Shown here one piece after another: positions 34,401 to 46,700 of a stretch of DNA of 64,000 nt. This DNA comes from Adineta steineri (lineage: Eukaryota > Rotifera > Eurotatoria > Adinetida > Adinetidae), in the NCBI GenBank assembly GCA_905250115.1, contig CAJNOI010000125.1, positions 201,721-265,720 of the forward strand, read 5' to 3'. The notes under the pieces are model-generated. The model worked only from the letters and a program-made list of their open reading frames with translations, ran no database searches and had not been told where the DNA came from. Both the position numbers and the translations under genes were made by a program. How positions within the stretch are numbered: position 1 is the first letter of the stretch; the number at the start of each line of letters is the position of its first letter.

Positions 34401-35766
34401 GTTTTAATTGAATAATTTTTGATTTTATCATAATTTAATTGATAATTAACAAAAATATTTTTTAATTGATGTTCATTAAAACTTCTATTAAATTATTTTT
34501 TAATTAAAATATTTTCATTTTTATCATAAATTTGTGTCTTTCATAATACAATGAGCTTTATAATAATACGCTGCATGACTAAATTTTGGTTCACCATAAA
34601 TAACTTTATTTAAAACTTCAAATGCTTGTTGATTATTTTTATTTTTAATATGAAATTTTGCTAGTTTTAATAATTGACTTGATTCAACAACTAATTCTTG
34701 TATTACATCGTTCGTATGTTCAATATTATTTAATTGATTAATAAATTCTTCTTATGATTTAATTATCCCCATTTTATTATTTATTAATTTTCCATGTTTA
34801 TCTAAACAAAAAACCCATTTATTTAAAACAGAATTAAGTATAATATCTTTAATATCATGTTTAGTTTGACTCCTTCTTTCTATTTTATTTTTTAATTTTT
34901 CATATGCTATATGATAACGATTAAATAATTGTTTTTTAAAATGAATTGATGTTTCATAAAAATGACGAATTTCTCCAACACGACATAGTTCATTATAATC
35001 TCTTTCTTTTTTCAAAATCAATAATTTGTAATAATGAATTAATATTATTTTGTTGATTAATTTCATTATTAAATTGATCAATAAATATTAATTGTCCGGA
35101 ACCATTTTATCCTTTTCTTGATGTTCTACCAAATGTTTGTTGTTCGACACGATAACTATCAGGTAAATAAGTTAAAATAACATGTAAATCATCATTATTA
35201 TTTAATTCGTTAGTTATTTTAATATCTGTACCTTTTCCAGCTAAATTAGTTGCAGTAATTATTTTACCAATATCTAAATCATCATGTTCAACTGAAAATT
35301 TTTCATAACTTCGTTTATAAACAAATAATTTATTTAAATCAAAATATTTTAGTACACAAAATATTTGATGAATTTGATCAACATCTTTTATTGTTTCGCA
35401 TATTATTAAAACAGATCTTGTTTCTGATATTTTAATTGCTTCATCAAGAATTTTATTTCTCCATTGCTCACGATTTTGAGAAAGCATAGGTTGTTCTTCT
35501 TTAAATTTACTTGGTAATGCAGCAGAGATAGTAATTAAATCAACTTTGTAAGTTAGTTTCAAAAATTCTCTTTCATTCTCAGATCCTAATGTTCCACTTA
35601 AATCATAAATATGTTTATACATATTAAAAAAATATAATTTTAGAAATAAAAACAGCGTTTAAACTAAGTAATGAAATTTTAAATTGATGTTTTAATTGTA
35701 AAAATTGATGTAAACCTTCATTCCAGTGACTATTTATTTGATTAACACGAGTCTTACAATCAACAA
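31440..35766 (-). pseudogene. Decayed third SecA-like gene copy
   Basis: Pieces in several frames follow the order of the giant gene's C-terminal half. At 35640-35766 there is an HWNEGLHQFLQLKH segment equivalent to RWSNGVHQFLQLKH. At 35107-35622 there are DLSGTLGS, VLIICET, ATNLAGKGTD and QQTFGRTSRKG. Below that are helical fragments (34752-35081, 34082-34321), hydrophobic stretches around 33000-33400, and a 300-codon open piece at 31831-32733 matching the C-terminal domain (EEGRPMDM against AEARPIDM). Many stops and frameshifts separate the pieces. The 5' half, including Walker A and Walker B, is absent: homology stops at 35766, where a foldback element begins. The 31831-32733 piece has a DNNCLIHAI segment, reminiscent of the catalytic Cys region of OTU-type proteases. 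It is unlikely to make an active motor. Confidence 0.75.
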
Positions 35767-35771
35767 TAATT

Positions 35772-35843
35772 GGGGGTGCATGTGGATGTGGATATAGGTA
35801 TCATATTTATATCAAATTCATCCACACCCACACTCCTCAAGAT
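35772..35843. repeat. Foldback element at the 5' break of the SecA-like pseudogene
   Basis: GGGGGTGCATGTGGATGTGG is paired with CCACACCCACACTCCTCAAG across an AT-rich loop. Its left edge coincides with the point where SecA homology ends. Confidence 0.75.
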
Positions 35844-36180
35844 GGTAAGAAAAAGACCGTAGTGTAAGAATAATCAAAAACTAATATATAATTATGGGAA
35901 AGTCAAAATAAAAACAAATTGACGATTTATAAAGAACCATACAGAAGAAGCTAATGATATGCATGAAAGAAAAGAAATGGGAAGAATATGGAATAAAGAA
36001 AAACTTTCTCGACCATTCGAAAATAGACTAGTATATTCGATTTGTAAACAATGGTATTATCTGGATCATACTGAATTATACTTTGAATTCTTCTATTAAG
36101 AATGACCACCAGTGAAAAGCATTTCGTTTTAATGTAAATAAATAAGAAAGAAAAAGAGAATAATAATTGTTAACGTCTGT

Positions 36181-36360
36181 AATGACTCACTCGACGCTAG
36201 ACTAGAGATTAAGTTTGTCCTTCTAGTCTAACTGACTTAGAACATCTGTTCGGATAGCAGAAGGTGTGAATTCGAGTTCTACGAAGGTCATCTTTTTCTT
36301 CATTTCCGTTTCTCTTGTTCTCTTTCGCTGCTGTCCCTTTCGTTGCTCTAATATGATCTT
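36181..36360 (+). repeat. tRNA-derived SINE-like sequence, copy 2
   Basis: Carries the A box TAGTCTAACTG (36224-36234) and a B-box-like ATTCGAGTTC (about 36270-36279). It shares the flanking blocks ACTAGAGATTAAGTT and TTCTCTTTCGCTG-type sequence with copy 1, in opposite orientation. Confidence 0.55.
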
Positions 36361-37812
36361 AAGAGTAATACGGAACTTATTTAAATAATATGAAATGATC
36401 AAATCTGATATATTACATATAAAGTTACAGTGCAAATTATGTTTGGACTGATTGTATATAAATTTTTTCGTTAGTTTAGATAGAAATATTGTTTACATTG
36501 TTGCTAAATGATGATAGATCAATGGAAGAAATTGATTGAATATCATCTATCAGTAGTCAGCAAAAATCTTTTAAAAGATTTTGAAAGAATTAAATGGAGA
36601 AGACATGCGATCGTGATATTGTTTGTTCATATGAATCCAATTTTTCGTTTATCGGAACAGCTGCTTCAATTATCAAATATTTTTCAAAGATGGTCATTAT
36701 TAAGTGGTAAACATTTGTACAATCAAAATTTAAGCACTTGAATATCAAGCGATTATTGGGCAAGAACACTCTATGAATATAACAATTATATGATAGTAAA
36801 TAATTTATTACTTTTAAAGGAAAATATTTAATATATACAAAGAGAATTTATTCAATAGCTCGTCTAAAATCGCTAACCAATTTTAATAACTCTTTGCTTT
36901 ATCGTCAGGATTTCGTTTAAAATTAACAAGTTTGAAATACATATGTTAACCAAAGTTTCTTTCAACTTGTCATGTTTCTTTACCAACCAAACTTAATTTA
37001 TTAACATTTATTCTTGTTAAATTGGAATGTATTTTTAATATCAAATAGTGCTAAAATTTTCCATCAAACTCTTCAAAGTTTATAACACCTAAAAGTTGAC
37101 ATCATTGTAGATTAGATAATCCTTTTAGAAAAATTCGTATATCTATCATGTTAGGACAGCACTAAATGGGATGAGTATGATTTTTAACTGTCGACAGTCT
37201 TAAATTCATTGATATTTTTACATATAAAACGCGTAGACGGGGTAGCCTTGTCAATAAAGAACTTAAAGTTGATGGTGAACACGATGGATTCAATACAAAT
37301 TATTCAGTTGAAAAAGATTGTTCCAATGAATTGTGTAGTGATGAGAAATGATCATTATTTCAATTTGATTTTAAATATTTGAGAAGAGGATAACAAAATA
37401 CAAGTTTTAATGTGGCTTTTATACGGCGACTAGAATGACATGAATAAATCAAAATCCGATGCTGAAGTGGTGGTAAAAAATATAGGCGAGAAAGAATAAT
37501 TTGAGAACCATTCTAAAGTGTGATCGTTTTGATTGTATTACATACCTTTACAGAAATATTATTGGCCGATATATGAAGAGACACCAGTTGGTAGTAGTGA
37601 TTAAAGCGAGAAGAGTATTTCTAAGTAAATTATCATTAGTAAGACAAATATAAAGATCAATGTGTGATCTAGTTAAAAGTTCAAATATATAAGAAATAGC
37701 ATCTGGATAAAACGAGGTGTATAATTCATCATTAGAGAAATGCTGATATTTTTCTAATATTATATCTGGACAAAGATCCCAAAATGTCGTCAGAATTATC
37801 TAAAACAAAAAA

Positions 37813-37891
37813 AGAGTGTGAGCATGGGTGTAGGCATGTATTGATGGTACATCGACACGGAAAGTCATAGTCACATCTACCCACACCGTCA
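37813..37891. repeat. Foldback element with GGGTGTG-type arms
   Basis: AGAGTGTGAGCATGGGTGTAG is a right-arm complement of CTACCCACACCGTC; the arms are more diverged than in other copies. Confidence 0.55.
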
Positions 37892-38659
37892 AAACAAGAA
37901 AAAAAGGTAGTTTTCTAAGAAGAATCATATATCATGCATTTATTAAGTTGTATATCATCTTTAATACATATTGTGTGAGTGTACGAAGAATCATTTAAAT
38001 ATATCATAATCGCATTTTTCTAACATCATAATCGATAAATGCAAGCAATTCTATTTTTTATTTCATAATTATTGATACTATTAATTATAAAATTACACTA
38101 TTTCTTGCTTTTTATTCAATTTAATTCTTTATTTTCAACTACAAAAGTTCATAATCAGATCATGATTAATAATGTCTTTTAATAAATATATTTCATTTTT
38201 ATTGCATTCTATTTAAAAAAATATCTTTATATATGAGAGTTTTTATTTATCGAAACTTAAGAGATTTACTTTACGTTACTCTGTGAATATTGTTTAGATA
38301 CATAGACCATTGTGAAATATCTAGAAAATATGACACACTCTTCGAGGGTTATTACACAGAGAAAAGAAACTATTTTATCATATACCGATTTTAATAGTTC
38401 AGGAAAAGGAAAAAGATCATAATGATATGACTGTAAGTATGTGTGCATTAAGTGACGTCAGGTACTACCAACGGATTTTTTTTACCAAAGAATGTAATAT
38501 TGGTAAGATACTAAAAGCAAAATATATACAGATTATTCTATTTTTGCTTCTGTATAATGATAATTTCCCCTAACAATGACAATGGAATGTACTACATATA
38601 ATTAAATACCTTTGTCATCACAACAATAGATATGTAAGCGTGTATATAGAATATTCGTT

Positions 38660-38800
38660 CGCCATTCCTTCACATATCTATATATCGATATGGTATTTTC
38701 CTTCGTATATGATCACATGGAGTTTCCTACTTTTCTTTCACATATATGTTCATGTGGGATTTTCCTCCTTCATATATATGTGATCGTATGGGATTTTTCT
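38660..38800. repeat. Degenerate tandem repeat, unit about 45 bp
   Basis: Three to four loose copies of a unit combining CATATAT...ATG and a GGGATTTTCCTTC-like half. Confidence 0.45.
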
Positions 38801-39049
38801 TTTCTTTATTTTAATGCGTTCTTCCAGTCCTTTGACTTATAGTAAAATATATTATTTCCAAATGATAAACAAAAGGATATCATGTAAGTAGTTTTCCTAA
38901 AATATGTTGTAATACAAGAGATGGGAATAATCAAAGTAACCATTTCTTGTCCTATAAATACTTGCGTTTTTTTTCTTAAAATGAACAAACTATTACTAAA
39001 ATCAAATATATATTTTAACAAGCCATTCATTTATTGAAACATTACAACA

Positions 39050-39241
39050 ATGTCTGATCAACAAAACAACAATGAACCACTGGTCAACATAGTCCATGGT
39101 GTATTAGATGCCCACAAGCCTGCAGCAAAAGTGATTGATTGTTTCACAAGTGGAGTCACTGGTGCAGCTAATGATACTGAAAATAATGTGCCAGAAGCTT
39201 GCGATGCAGTTGATTTATTGTATAAAAAATTGAAGGAATAG
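39050..39241 (+). CDS. Possible small protein (63 aa)
   Basis: A complete single-exon frame with clear coding-like composition against AT-rich flanks. The product is hydrophilic and acidic, with two cysteines and a helical C-terminus, and no signal peptide. No family is recognised. Its short length means it could be a chance frame or one exon of a longer gene. Confidence 0.35.
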   Translation: MSDQQNNNEPLVNIVHGVLDAHKPAAKVIDCFTSGVTGAANDTENNVPEACDAVDLLYKKLKE

Positions 39242-40410
39242 TAAATAGATTATCCATTGATTATCATTATTTATTAATCCAGCATTGAAGACATTATTTA
39301 ATTACAACTTTCACTTTCATATTTTTTGTCATTATTTCTATTCATGAATTAAAAGTGTATTTAGTTTTTTTCATCCTAAATAAAAAATATCATATGATAT
39401 AGATAATAATCTAGTTTATTGTCGTTTTGTAACTCATACTAATGATGATAATTAAGTGATTTACATTTCTGATTGTTCTATCTCTGATATTATTTACTAC
39501 ATTCGTATTATTCTGTAGATATCACCATAGACATCGTTTTAGATAAAGTGTATGCACATTATACGTTCACTCACGGTTAGACATACTTAGCGTTTCATCA
39601 CGATCACAGTCATACCTAAATTTCCACATTTTGATAAGAATTATCTTTGGACAAAATTTTGATCGAATGGTGCCAAACTTTTTAACAAGTATCATCCAAT
39701 AACTATAGTTGTTTGAATTATTTATTCTCTTTTATGTTCATCAACTTTTTTCTCGAAAAATAAAATACTTATTAGTTGTATATCATTTTGAATTATTTCA
39801 ACGATTTGATTCTTTACCATCTTATCAAGATGAAAATAAAAGACAAATGAGTACAGATATAAATGAATCTAGGCACTATACTGATGCTAAAATGCATCTG
39901 ATTGTCATCTAATATGAAATAAAGTAAATGCATTCATGAAAAAATCCATACACCATATATATTAGTATTAATAATGATTTAAAGTTAAAAATAATATTCG
40001 CGGTTGTTCACATAGAGCGCCTTAGAAAAGCGACATAAATGAAAAGAATATTCTCATGCATAACCTGTAAGATGAGCGGTTTTTTATGCATATAAAGGAT
40101 AAAAAAAGTTTTTTTTTAAATAAATTCTAAAAGTTAGCGAAAACGAAATGATTACTATCTTTTTCTACGAGTCGATTATCCGTAATATTATGGAATAGTA
40201 GACATCATTTCGAAGATCATTTTTATTGTTTAACTATTTTGTTGTAAACATATTAGAATGAAACTATCTGTTTGTTTTTGGGCTGATGATCTATATTAAA
40301 TGTTTTTAATCATATTTCGTAATTTAAAGAAGATACATGATTGAAGAGAAATATGGGGCATTTATATTGAAGAAGGCTAGTAACCATCAAGGGAAAGACA
40401 TGTCAAGAAT

Positions 40411-40476
40411 CTTGAGGGTGTGGGTGTGCGTCTGGATGTGGATGTAATAAAAGAATACTCACACCCACACCCTCAA
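40411..40476. repeat. Foldback element, well conserved
   Basis: CTTGAGGGTGTGGGTGTG pairs with CACACCCACACCCTCAA across a loop containing a TAATAAAAGAATA stretch. It shows the clean ends of the family. Confidence 0.85.
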
Positions 40477-40487
40477 TTTTACAAAAA

Positions 40488-40556
40488 AGGATGGGTGTGG
40501 GTGTAGGTATAAACATGGAACTAGGTTGAGTATAACATCCACACCCATCCACCTTC
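40488..40556. repeat. Foldback element adjacent to the previous one
   Basis: GGATGGGTGTGGGTGTAGG pairs with ATCCACACCCATCC; only about 11 bp separate it from its neighbour. Confidence 0.75.
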
Positions 40557-40784
40557 AGTAAAACAGAAATGTTTATGACGCCTAATAAATAAAATAAAAA
40601 TATAAGTTTTATTGCTTTCGACATTATATTTTAACTGCATAGATAACGAACAAGTTTTTGGTGACTATAAACATTTCCAAAGTGAATTTAAGAGAGATAT
40701 CGCATAGAATAGATTTTTACTATATTGATTATATTTTATTTCGGTCATACACAGAGTTTCTACGTCCTATAGTTCCTTTAAAAT

Positions 40785-40852
40785 CTTGAGGGTTTGTGTG
40801 TGAGTGAGAGATGGAAATAATGCCCACACCCACATCCGCTCCACCTGCACCT
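40785..40852. repeat. Foldback element
   Basis: CTTGAGGGTTTGTGTGTGAG left arm and CCCACACCCACATCCGCTCC right arm; imperfect pairing. Confidence 0.6.
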
Positions 40853-41375
40853 TAAATGTCGTATATTTAGAGAAATCTTTTCAAAAATATTATGAAAGGA
40901 ACATAGTTCTTATCATATATGAGTTGATTTATAGACGTACGAAACATTTCATTATACGATGATTATTTAGTTGTCATAAAATAATTTTCTATAAACATGT
41001 TTTGTTCATTAGATGATATCGTAGATAAATTTCATTGTATAGCTCTACATATTATTTTTTTGTAAAATCAAACATGTTGAAATTGAAAAAGTGAGATTGA
41101 TTCTTTCATAAAAATATGTACAATGTCTGTATTTTTATCCTCAGACATAGATAACGCAATTTGTAGTATGAAATTTAAATACTTCATATGAATAAATTAT
41201 GCAAAATCACGAATATTTCCTTTGAATATATATATCAATCGTTAAAATCTTTCTTGGCAATATGTTTTCTTACTACAGTAAAACTAGTTGTTTTGTGATA
41301 TTGGTGTTAGAAAAAGTCCTGTATACTATTTCTTATTAATAGTAGTCAAGACTAGTCTTGAAATATATATTATCT

Positions 41376-41728
41376 TGAGATTTTTAACTAATTTAATGTA
41401 GACATAAATATCATGTAGTTCATTTTAAATTTTAATATATAAACAGGAAATTTTCGATCTTCTACGATCACTATCATCCCAAATAGTAGAAGTTGTTATA
41501 AAACTAAGTTGAGAGCAAAAACAAAAACCATAAGCATAAACATGAACAAAAAAGATAGAAAATCGTTCAAATTTAATCAAGACATCATAAACCATAATAT
41601 CACTTATTGTAATCATTATTACTTTTACTATATAGATAGATAATGATCGTATAAGTTCGAAAATTTCCTGTTCATATATTAAAACATAAAATTAACTACA
41701 TTATGTTTATTTCTACATTAAAATCTCA
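41376..41728. mobile_element. MITE-like element with about 85-bp inverted arms
   Basis: The left arm (41376-41470) and right arm (41643-41728) are imperfect reverse complements along their whole length. The best blocks are ACAGGAAATTTTCGA against TCGAAAATTTCCTGT, and AATGTAGACATAAATATCATGTAG against its counterpart. A loop of about 170 bp has no supported gene. The structure fits a non-autonomous foldback or MITE element; no transposase or clear target duplication is seen. Confidence 0.6.
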
Positions 41729-42272
41729 GTCTTGATTGTAACTTTTTCCATTGATATAAACGCTTCGGATATTAAACTATCGCATATGATGACTGATTGA
41801 TAAAAATGAAATTTATGTTGATAATCTGGTAATCTAACATCTCTCTTGTTTTATGTGATAGTGATGATGGATTCACATGGCTCTTTCTTATTCAGTTTAC
41901 GAACAAAATTGTATCTGAAATATAAAATCCATAGCCAAGAGGTTATTGATTCACTATTATTGCCAAACACTAGATGTTAGACATGCTCGCATGATATAAA
42001 AGATAATACTGAAATCATTATGAATACTACGAAATATGTTTTTGTTTACAGAAATTGATACCAGAGGAAATAATCAGCTTTTCGTCTTTCATGACCATAC
42101 AATCTTGATTTTTATGATCAAGCATATATATCTCTCATGCAAGTATCGCTTTTGACTATTTTAAATATATCATTTAAAATTACGGGTACGACAGAATAAA
42201 TGAGCCTTTCAGTTTTTTCGAAATTTCTCTCAATTTTTGACATATATATTTGAATTGTTTTTCAAAAGAAAG

Positions 42273-42346
42273 CTTGAGGGTGTGAGTGTGGATGTGGATG
42301 AGTGAGAATGATAGATGGGTATAATATCCACACTCACATCCTCAAG
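42273..42346. repeat. Foldback element, well conserved
   Basis: Begins CTTGAGGGTGTGAGTGTGG and ends CCACACTCACATCCTCAAG, exact CTTGAG / CTCAAG termini. Confidence 0.85.
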
Positions 42347-43761
42347 ATTTTCATGAAAAATATTTTATTACATCTTAAAATCAAATCATCAAATAATTTA
42401 ATTGTTTTATCTTTTACTAGAAAAATTAATTTAATAATTCTAATAGAAATTTGATTTCAAAATAGAAATGAAATCAATATTGAATGTTATTTTTCAAATG
42501 CGTAAAAAAAAGAACGTCAAACTCTATTAACTCTGTTTGATCGAATGTTGTCAGATGGTTATATTTTTCTTCATAGGAAATACGCCATTTTTCAAGGTAA
42601 CCAAACGTAAAAAAAAAGAATAAACTTTCTTATCAAAATAGAGAATAAAATTAATATTGACTTGTATTTCTATTTTCACATTTAATAATTATTTTACTTA
42701 ATAAATAAATTAAAAAAAAAAGATTGTCTTCATCAATAAAATAAATAGAATATTTCTTTGTTAAATTAAATCATTTCGAAGATTGATATATAGAAAAATA
42801 ATACAAAGATATTTTAATTTATGCAAAGTACATTTTTTTCATATGATATTTAATTCTGGTCAACTATGGACAATGATGTCATATTCCTTACAGACACATC
42901 CATGGGAAGGATTTAATTGAATTTTGTTTCTTAGTTTGTTCTTTTTGAGGCTTTAAAATAAATTGTGTTCTTTACTTTACAATGATTAATCATGCAAAAA
43001 TCATTTGAAATAAATGGACAAATGTTATTTATATGTGACAAACAATTTATCAGGAAAGCGGCATAATGTTATCAAATATTTTATTGCGTCGTTTTTCATT
43101 CCAGACAAGTTTGTTAATCATGATAAAAGAGAAAAAGATTGAAAGGATATGTTTTTTATCGTTTATTAATCAACTAGAATTTCCATTAAAAAAACAGATA
43201 GAATATTCTCGAAGCATCGAAATAAAAATAGATTTTCTTTTTTTTTCTCTTCCTTTCCAAAATTTTTTTTCTTCTACTCAAATCGACAATTAGCTACATT
43301 TAGAATGTAAGATACAATTATAACATAAATACTGTTTTTTCAATATAATTCAAGCAAATAATATTTCTTCTTACAAATATCGTTCCATTCTTTGGAGGTT
43401 TGTTACTTTAATATTCATCTATCTGTTTTTTAAATATTGGAATATCATGTTTACTTTTTACTTTTCTTACATGTTTTGGCATTAAAATCTGGATTTTTAC
43501 TAGCAGAAATGCAACTGAGGAACTTCTGACCGTCAATTTTATTGTTTTCTTCTAAATAGTGATAATCCATATAGAAAATAACACTCAAAAACTCTGTTTC
43601 TTTTCTAAAAAGACGTTTGACTATCTATTCTTCTCCTGGTTAATTCTTGTGTTCTTTTTAAAATAATTGTTTTCTTTTTCAGAGCAAAGTACTTCAACTG
43701 ATTTTCAAGTTTCAATACCAACACAAGAAGTTTTTGAAAGATTCATTCATTCATTCATTGA

Positions 43762-46700
43762 ATGATGAAGTTCAAAACTTTACCTGCGTGGCTTTATAAA
43801 AAAGGATCTAATTACAATCTTTTTATGTTAGAAGAACATGAATATGATGATGATAATGATACTGTTCAAGATCTAGCTGTTGTTCTTAAACATCAAAAAT
43901 ATAAAACTCGATTATACGTTGTTCTTTTTGCAGGTAAATCATGCGAGGTGTGACATATCTCGTATATTGGGGATGCTGTAGATGTTATAGAGCTAATATA
44001 AAATACTAGCGAAGTTATCCGATGGTGGTTCAGAAACTTTCATATTGAATACCTGCCAGCTTAGAAAACGACAGCAGATATAGACAGGGGTATGTTTGGA
44101 AGCTTTGCGTCTATCACCACTACATATCTCACCGTGCATATTTGAGTGACGCCACTGTGGCTATGTATCAATGCAACTTCTCTCGAGATCCACTCGTAGT
44201 ATAAACATTCCACTGCAACTGCAACTACACCTGTATTTTGGAAATCCTACTACAAACCCATTCAGATAGTACATGCTCACTCCACTTCAGATTTACTGCT
44301 AGTGTAAAAATCCCGCTGCAACTCTAATTTCAGTGTAGTTTAATACAGATCCACTTCAACTCCATCTCTGTTTTAGAAATCCCATTCGGATGCTCTTTTG
44401 AGAGTGTGCGTGTCATGCGTTTTACTCATCTCCACTCCTTTGTGCCACATGCACACCAACCGTAAATAGATAGTAGTAAATGGGGACTCTACAAATCGGT
44501 CAGAACTCTCAAAATTTTCTCAAATATCAGTGAAAACCGCTGTATATTGTGGCTTGGGTGAAGTTTCGCCCAGCCCACCTAGGGTTGCTCCAAGCCCTCT
44601 CTACCTTCTTCTGGACCTAGCAAGTACTATAGAAAGTTTCGTGACGCTAGCTATCATAGAGAGCAAAAAGCTGCACCTCATCACAATTGAATAAAACACC
44701 ACCCAGTCCCTCCCCCTCCTTCAAACCGTGTTGGTCACGTCAATCTTCTCTCAACCTTCGTCTGGCCCTAGATCAGTATCGTGAGAAGTTTGGTGATGTT
44801 AGTTATCACAGCAGCCATTTGGGTGGAACTTCACCCAGATATTGCCTTCACAATATTTATTAGTGTCGCCAGTTCTTACTCCACTTTCCATTGGACCTAG
44901 TAAAGTACCATGGAAAGTTTGGTGACGTTAGCTATCACAGGGCTGTCTGAGTGCAATCCCACCCAGACACTTCTTCCCTAGCCTTCATTAGTGTCACAAA
45001 CCTCCTATCAGTCTTCTAATGGAGGGAGAGATGCACCATGAAACGTTTGGTGACGTTAGCAATCACAGAACTATCTCGGTGAAATTCTACCCAGACATCC
45101 TTTTAGTGACGGTGCCAAGGCTGGGCTGGGGTGGACTCTGCCCACTCTGAAGCTTTTTTCAGATCTTATATATATAATGCTGTACCCATCCTAGTCTAAA
45201 TTCATTAGGCTCTAGCCCACTCTAGTCTAAACTCTTGGGGCCGCCCCTACACCCTCTCTCAACCTCTGCCAATGTCTTGAGCCTCCATCAGTGGCACCAA
45301 CCTCGTGTCAATGTTCCATCGGAGCTAGGGAAGTATCACGAAACGTTTAGCGGCGTTAGTCATAGCAGAATTGTGTGGGTGAAATTCCACCCAGATACTT
45401 TATACTGAGGCTCCATCAATGGCACCAACCCCGCCTTGATCTTCCATTAGAGCTAAGGTAGTAGCATGGAAAGTTTAGCGGCGCTAGTCATAACAGAACT
45501 GTGTAGGTGAGGTTCCACTCAGACATCCTCTCTTAACCCCTATCAATGTCTCCAGCCTCCATGAATGGCACCAACCCCCTCTCAGCCTTCCATTGGAGCT
45601 ATGAAAGTATCATGAAAAGTATGGTGACGTTAGCTATTACAGAGCGATCTGGGTGAAATATCTCCCAGTACCACTTCGTTCCTTCTCCTTCAGTGATGCC
45701 AAACTTCTACTGGCATTCCTCTAGACTTAGACAAGTGCCATGAAAGGTTGGATGACGCCAGCTATTACTGGTACCGAATGCATTGCGTACAAACTAAGAA
45801 GCCTTCTTCTTTATGTGTAGTTAGATGTACCAGCTATAACTAAAAGATATCGAAAGTAAATTGGTAGGATGCTAAGAATCCGTCCCGTCTCCGAGTTGAA
45901 AAAAAATTTTCGTAAATTTGAGTTCGGAACAGTGCAGAAAATGCATATTCTGCGGAGGACCCTGCATCTTCCTATAGAGGCGTCGCATATTCTGCATCTT
46001 TATCTGAGGCTTCCAAAATGAAAAAATGTTTTATCGAATATCTCAATATAGCGTTGTATGTAGAGATGTATGATCTCTCGACCTTGTAGAATCATATTTC
46101 ATGGTACCCACATCTAGATATATGCTGTGTGTGTGCTTTGTATGCGTGAATAAAATTCGTTTCAACCAAAACGACCATATTACTGTGTTCATCAAAGAAT
46201 TATTTGTATGTAATAATGAGAGTAGAGTGTGGGTGTGGATATTATACTCACGTTATACCCACACTCACAGACACACACTCTCAAATTCAAACAAAACTTG
46301 AATTTGTTGAGATATCATGAAATACATATTTAGTTCTAAAAATAAAGTTGTTTATCCATCTAAAAAGATTTTAATCTAAGTTATTCAGCTACTTCTTTAA
46401 AGAAAATTGTCATCATACAACTTTTTTTGTTTTAGTGTGTCTCTATATGTTATTCTATGTTGCTTTGATAAAAACCGAATCTAAGACAATTATAATCTCG
46501 AATATAACGCCTGATACTTTTGAGAAGCTTTACTTTGAGCATGATCAAACTCTTTCATGTCCATGTTCAACAATAGCAATACCTTATGGAAATTTTACTT
46601 CGAACAATGTTACAATGCATCCGGTTTGTTCGAGTATTTTTATTAAACCAGAATGGATCAAAGGATTATATTTTTCAAATGCAAGTCAATATGGAGTATG

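Larger units (their letters stand above)
35844..39049. other. Mostly non-coding stretch with repeats
   Basis: Holds SINE-like copy 2 (36181-36360), a foldback element (37813-37891) and loose ATATG-rich tandem repeats (38660-38800). A 77-codon frame at 36508-36741 has plausible residue composition but no family resemblance and no splice partners I can support, so it is not called as a gene. Confidence 0.5.
39242..43682. other. Long stretch without a supported gene
   Basis: Holds four foldback elements (40411-40476, 40488-40556, 40785-40852, 42273-42346) and one larger MITE-like inverted repeat (41376-41728). Short frames at 39709-39912 and 43066-43293 are not supported by motif or splice evidence. 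Confidence 0.5.

Noticed and set aside
36508..36741. A 77-residue gene
   Set aside because: Plausible residues but no family pattern, no splice partners and no supporting neighbours; left as part of the intergenic description.
40403..40624. A secreted 73-residue protein on the minus strand
   Set aside because: The N-terminus looks like a signal peptide, but most of the frame reads through two foldback elements (Pro/His repeats); no splice support.
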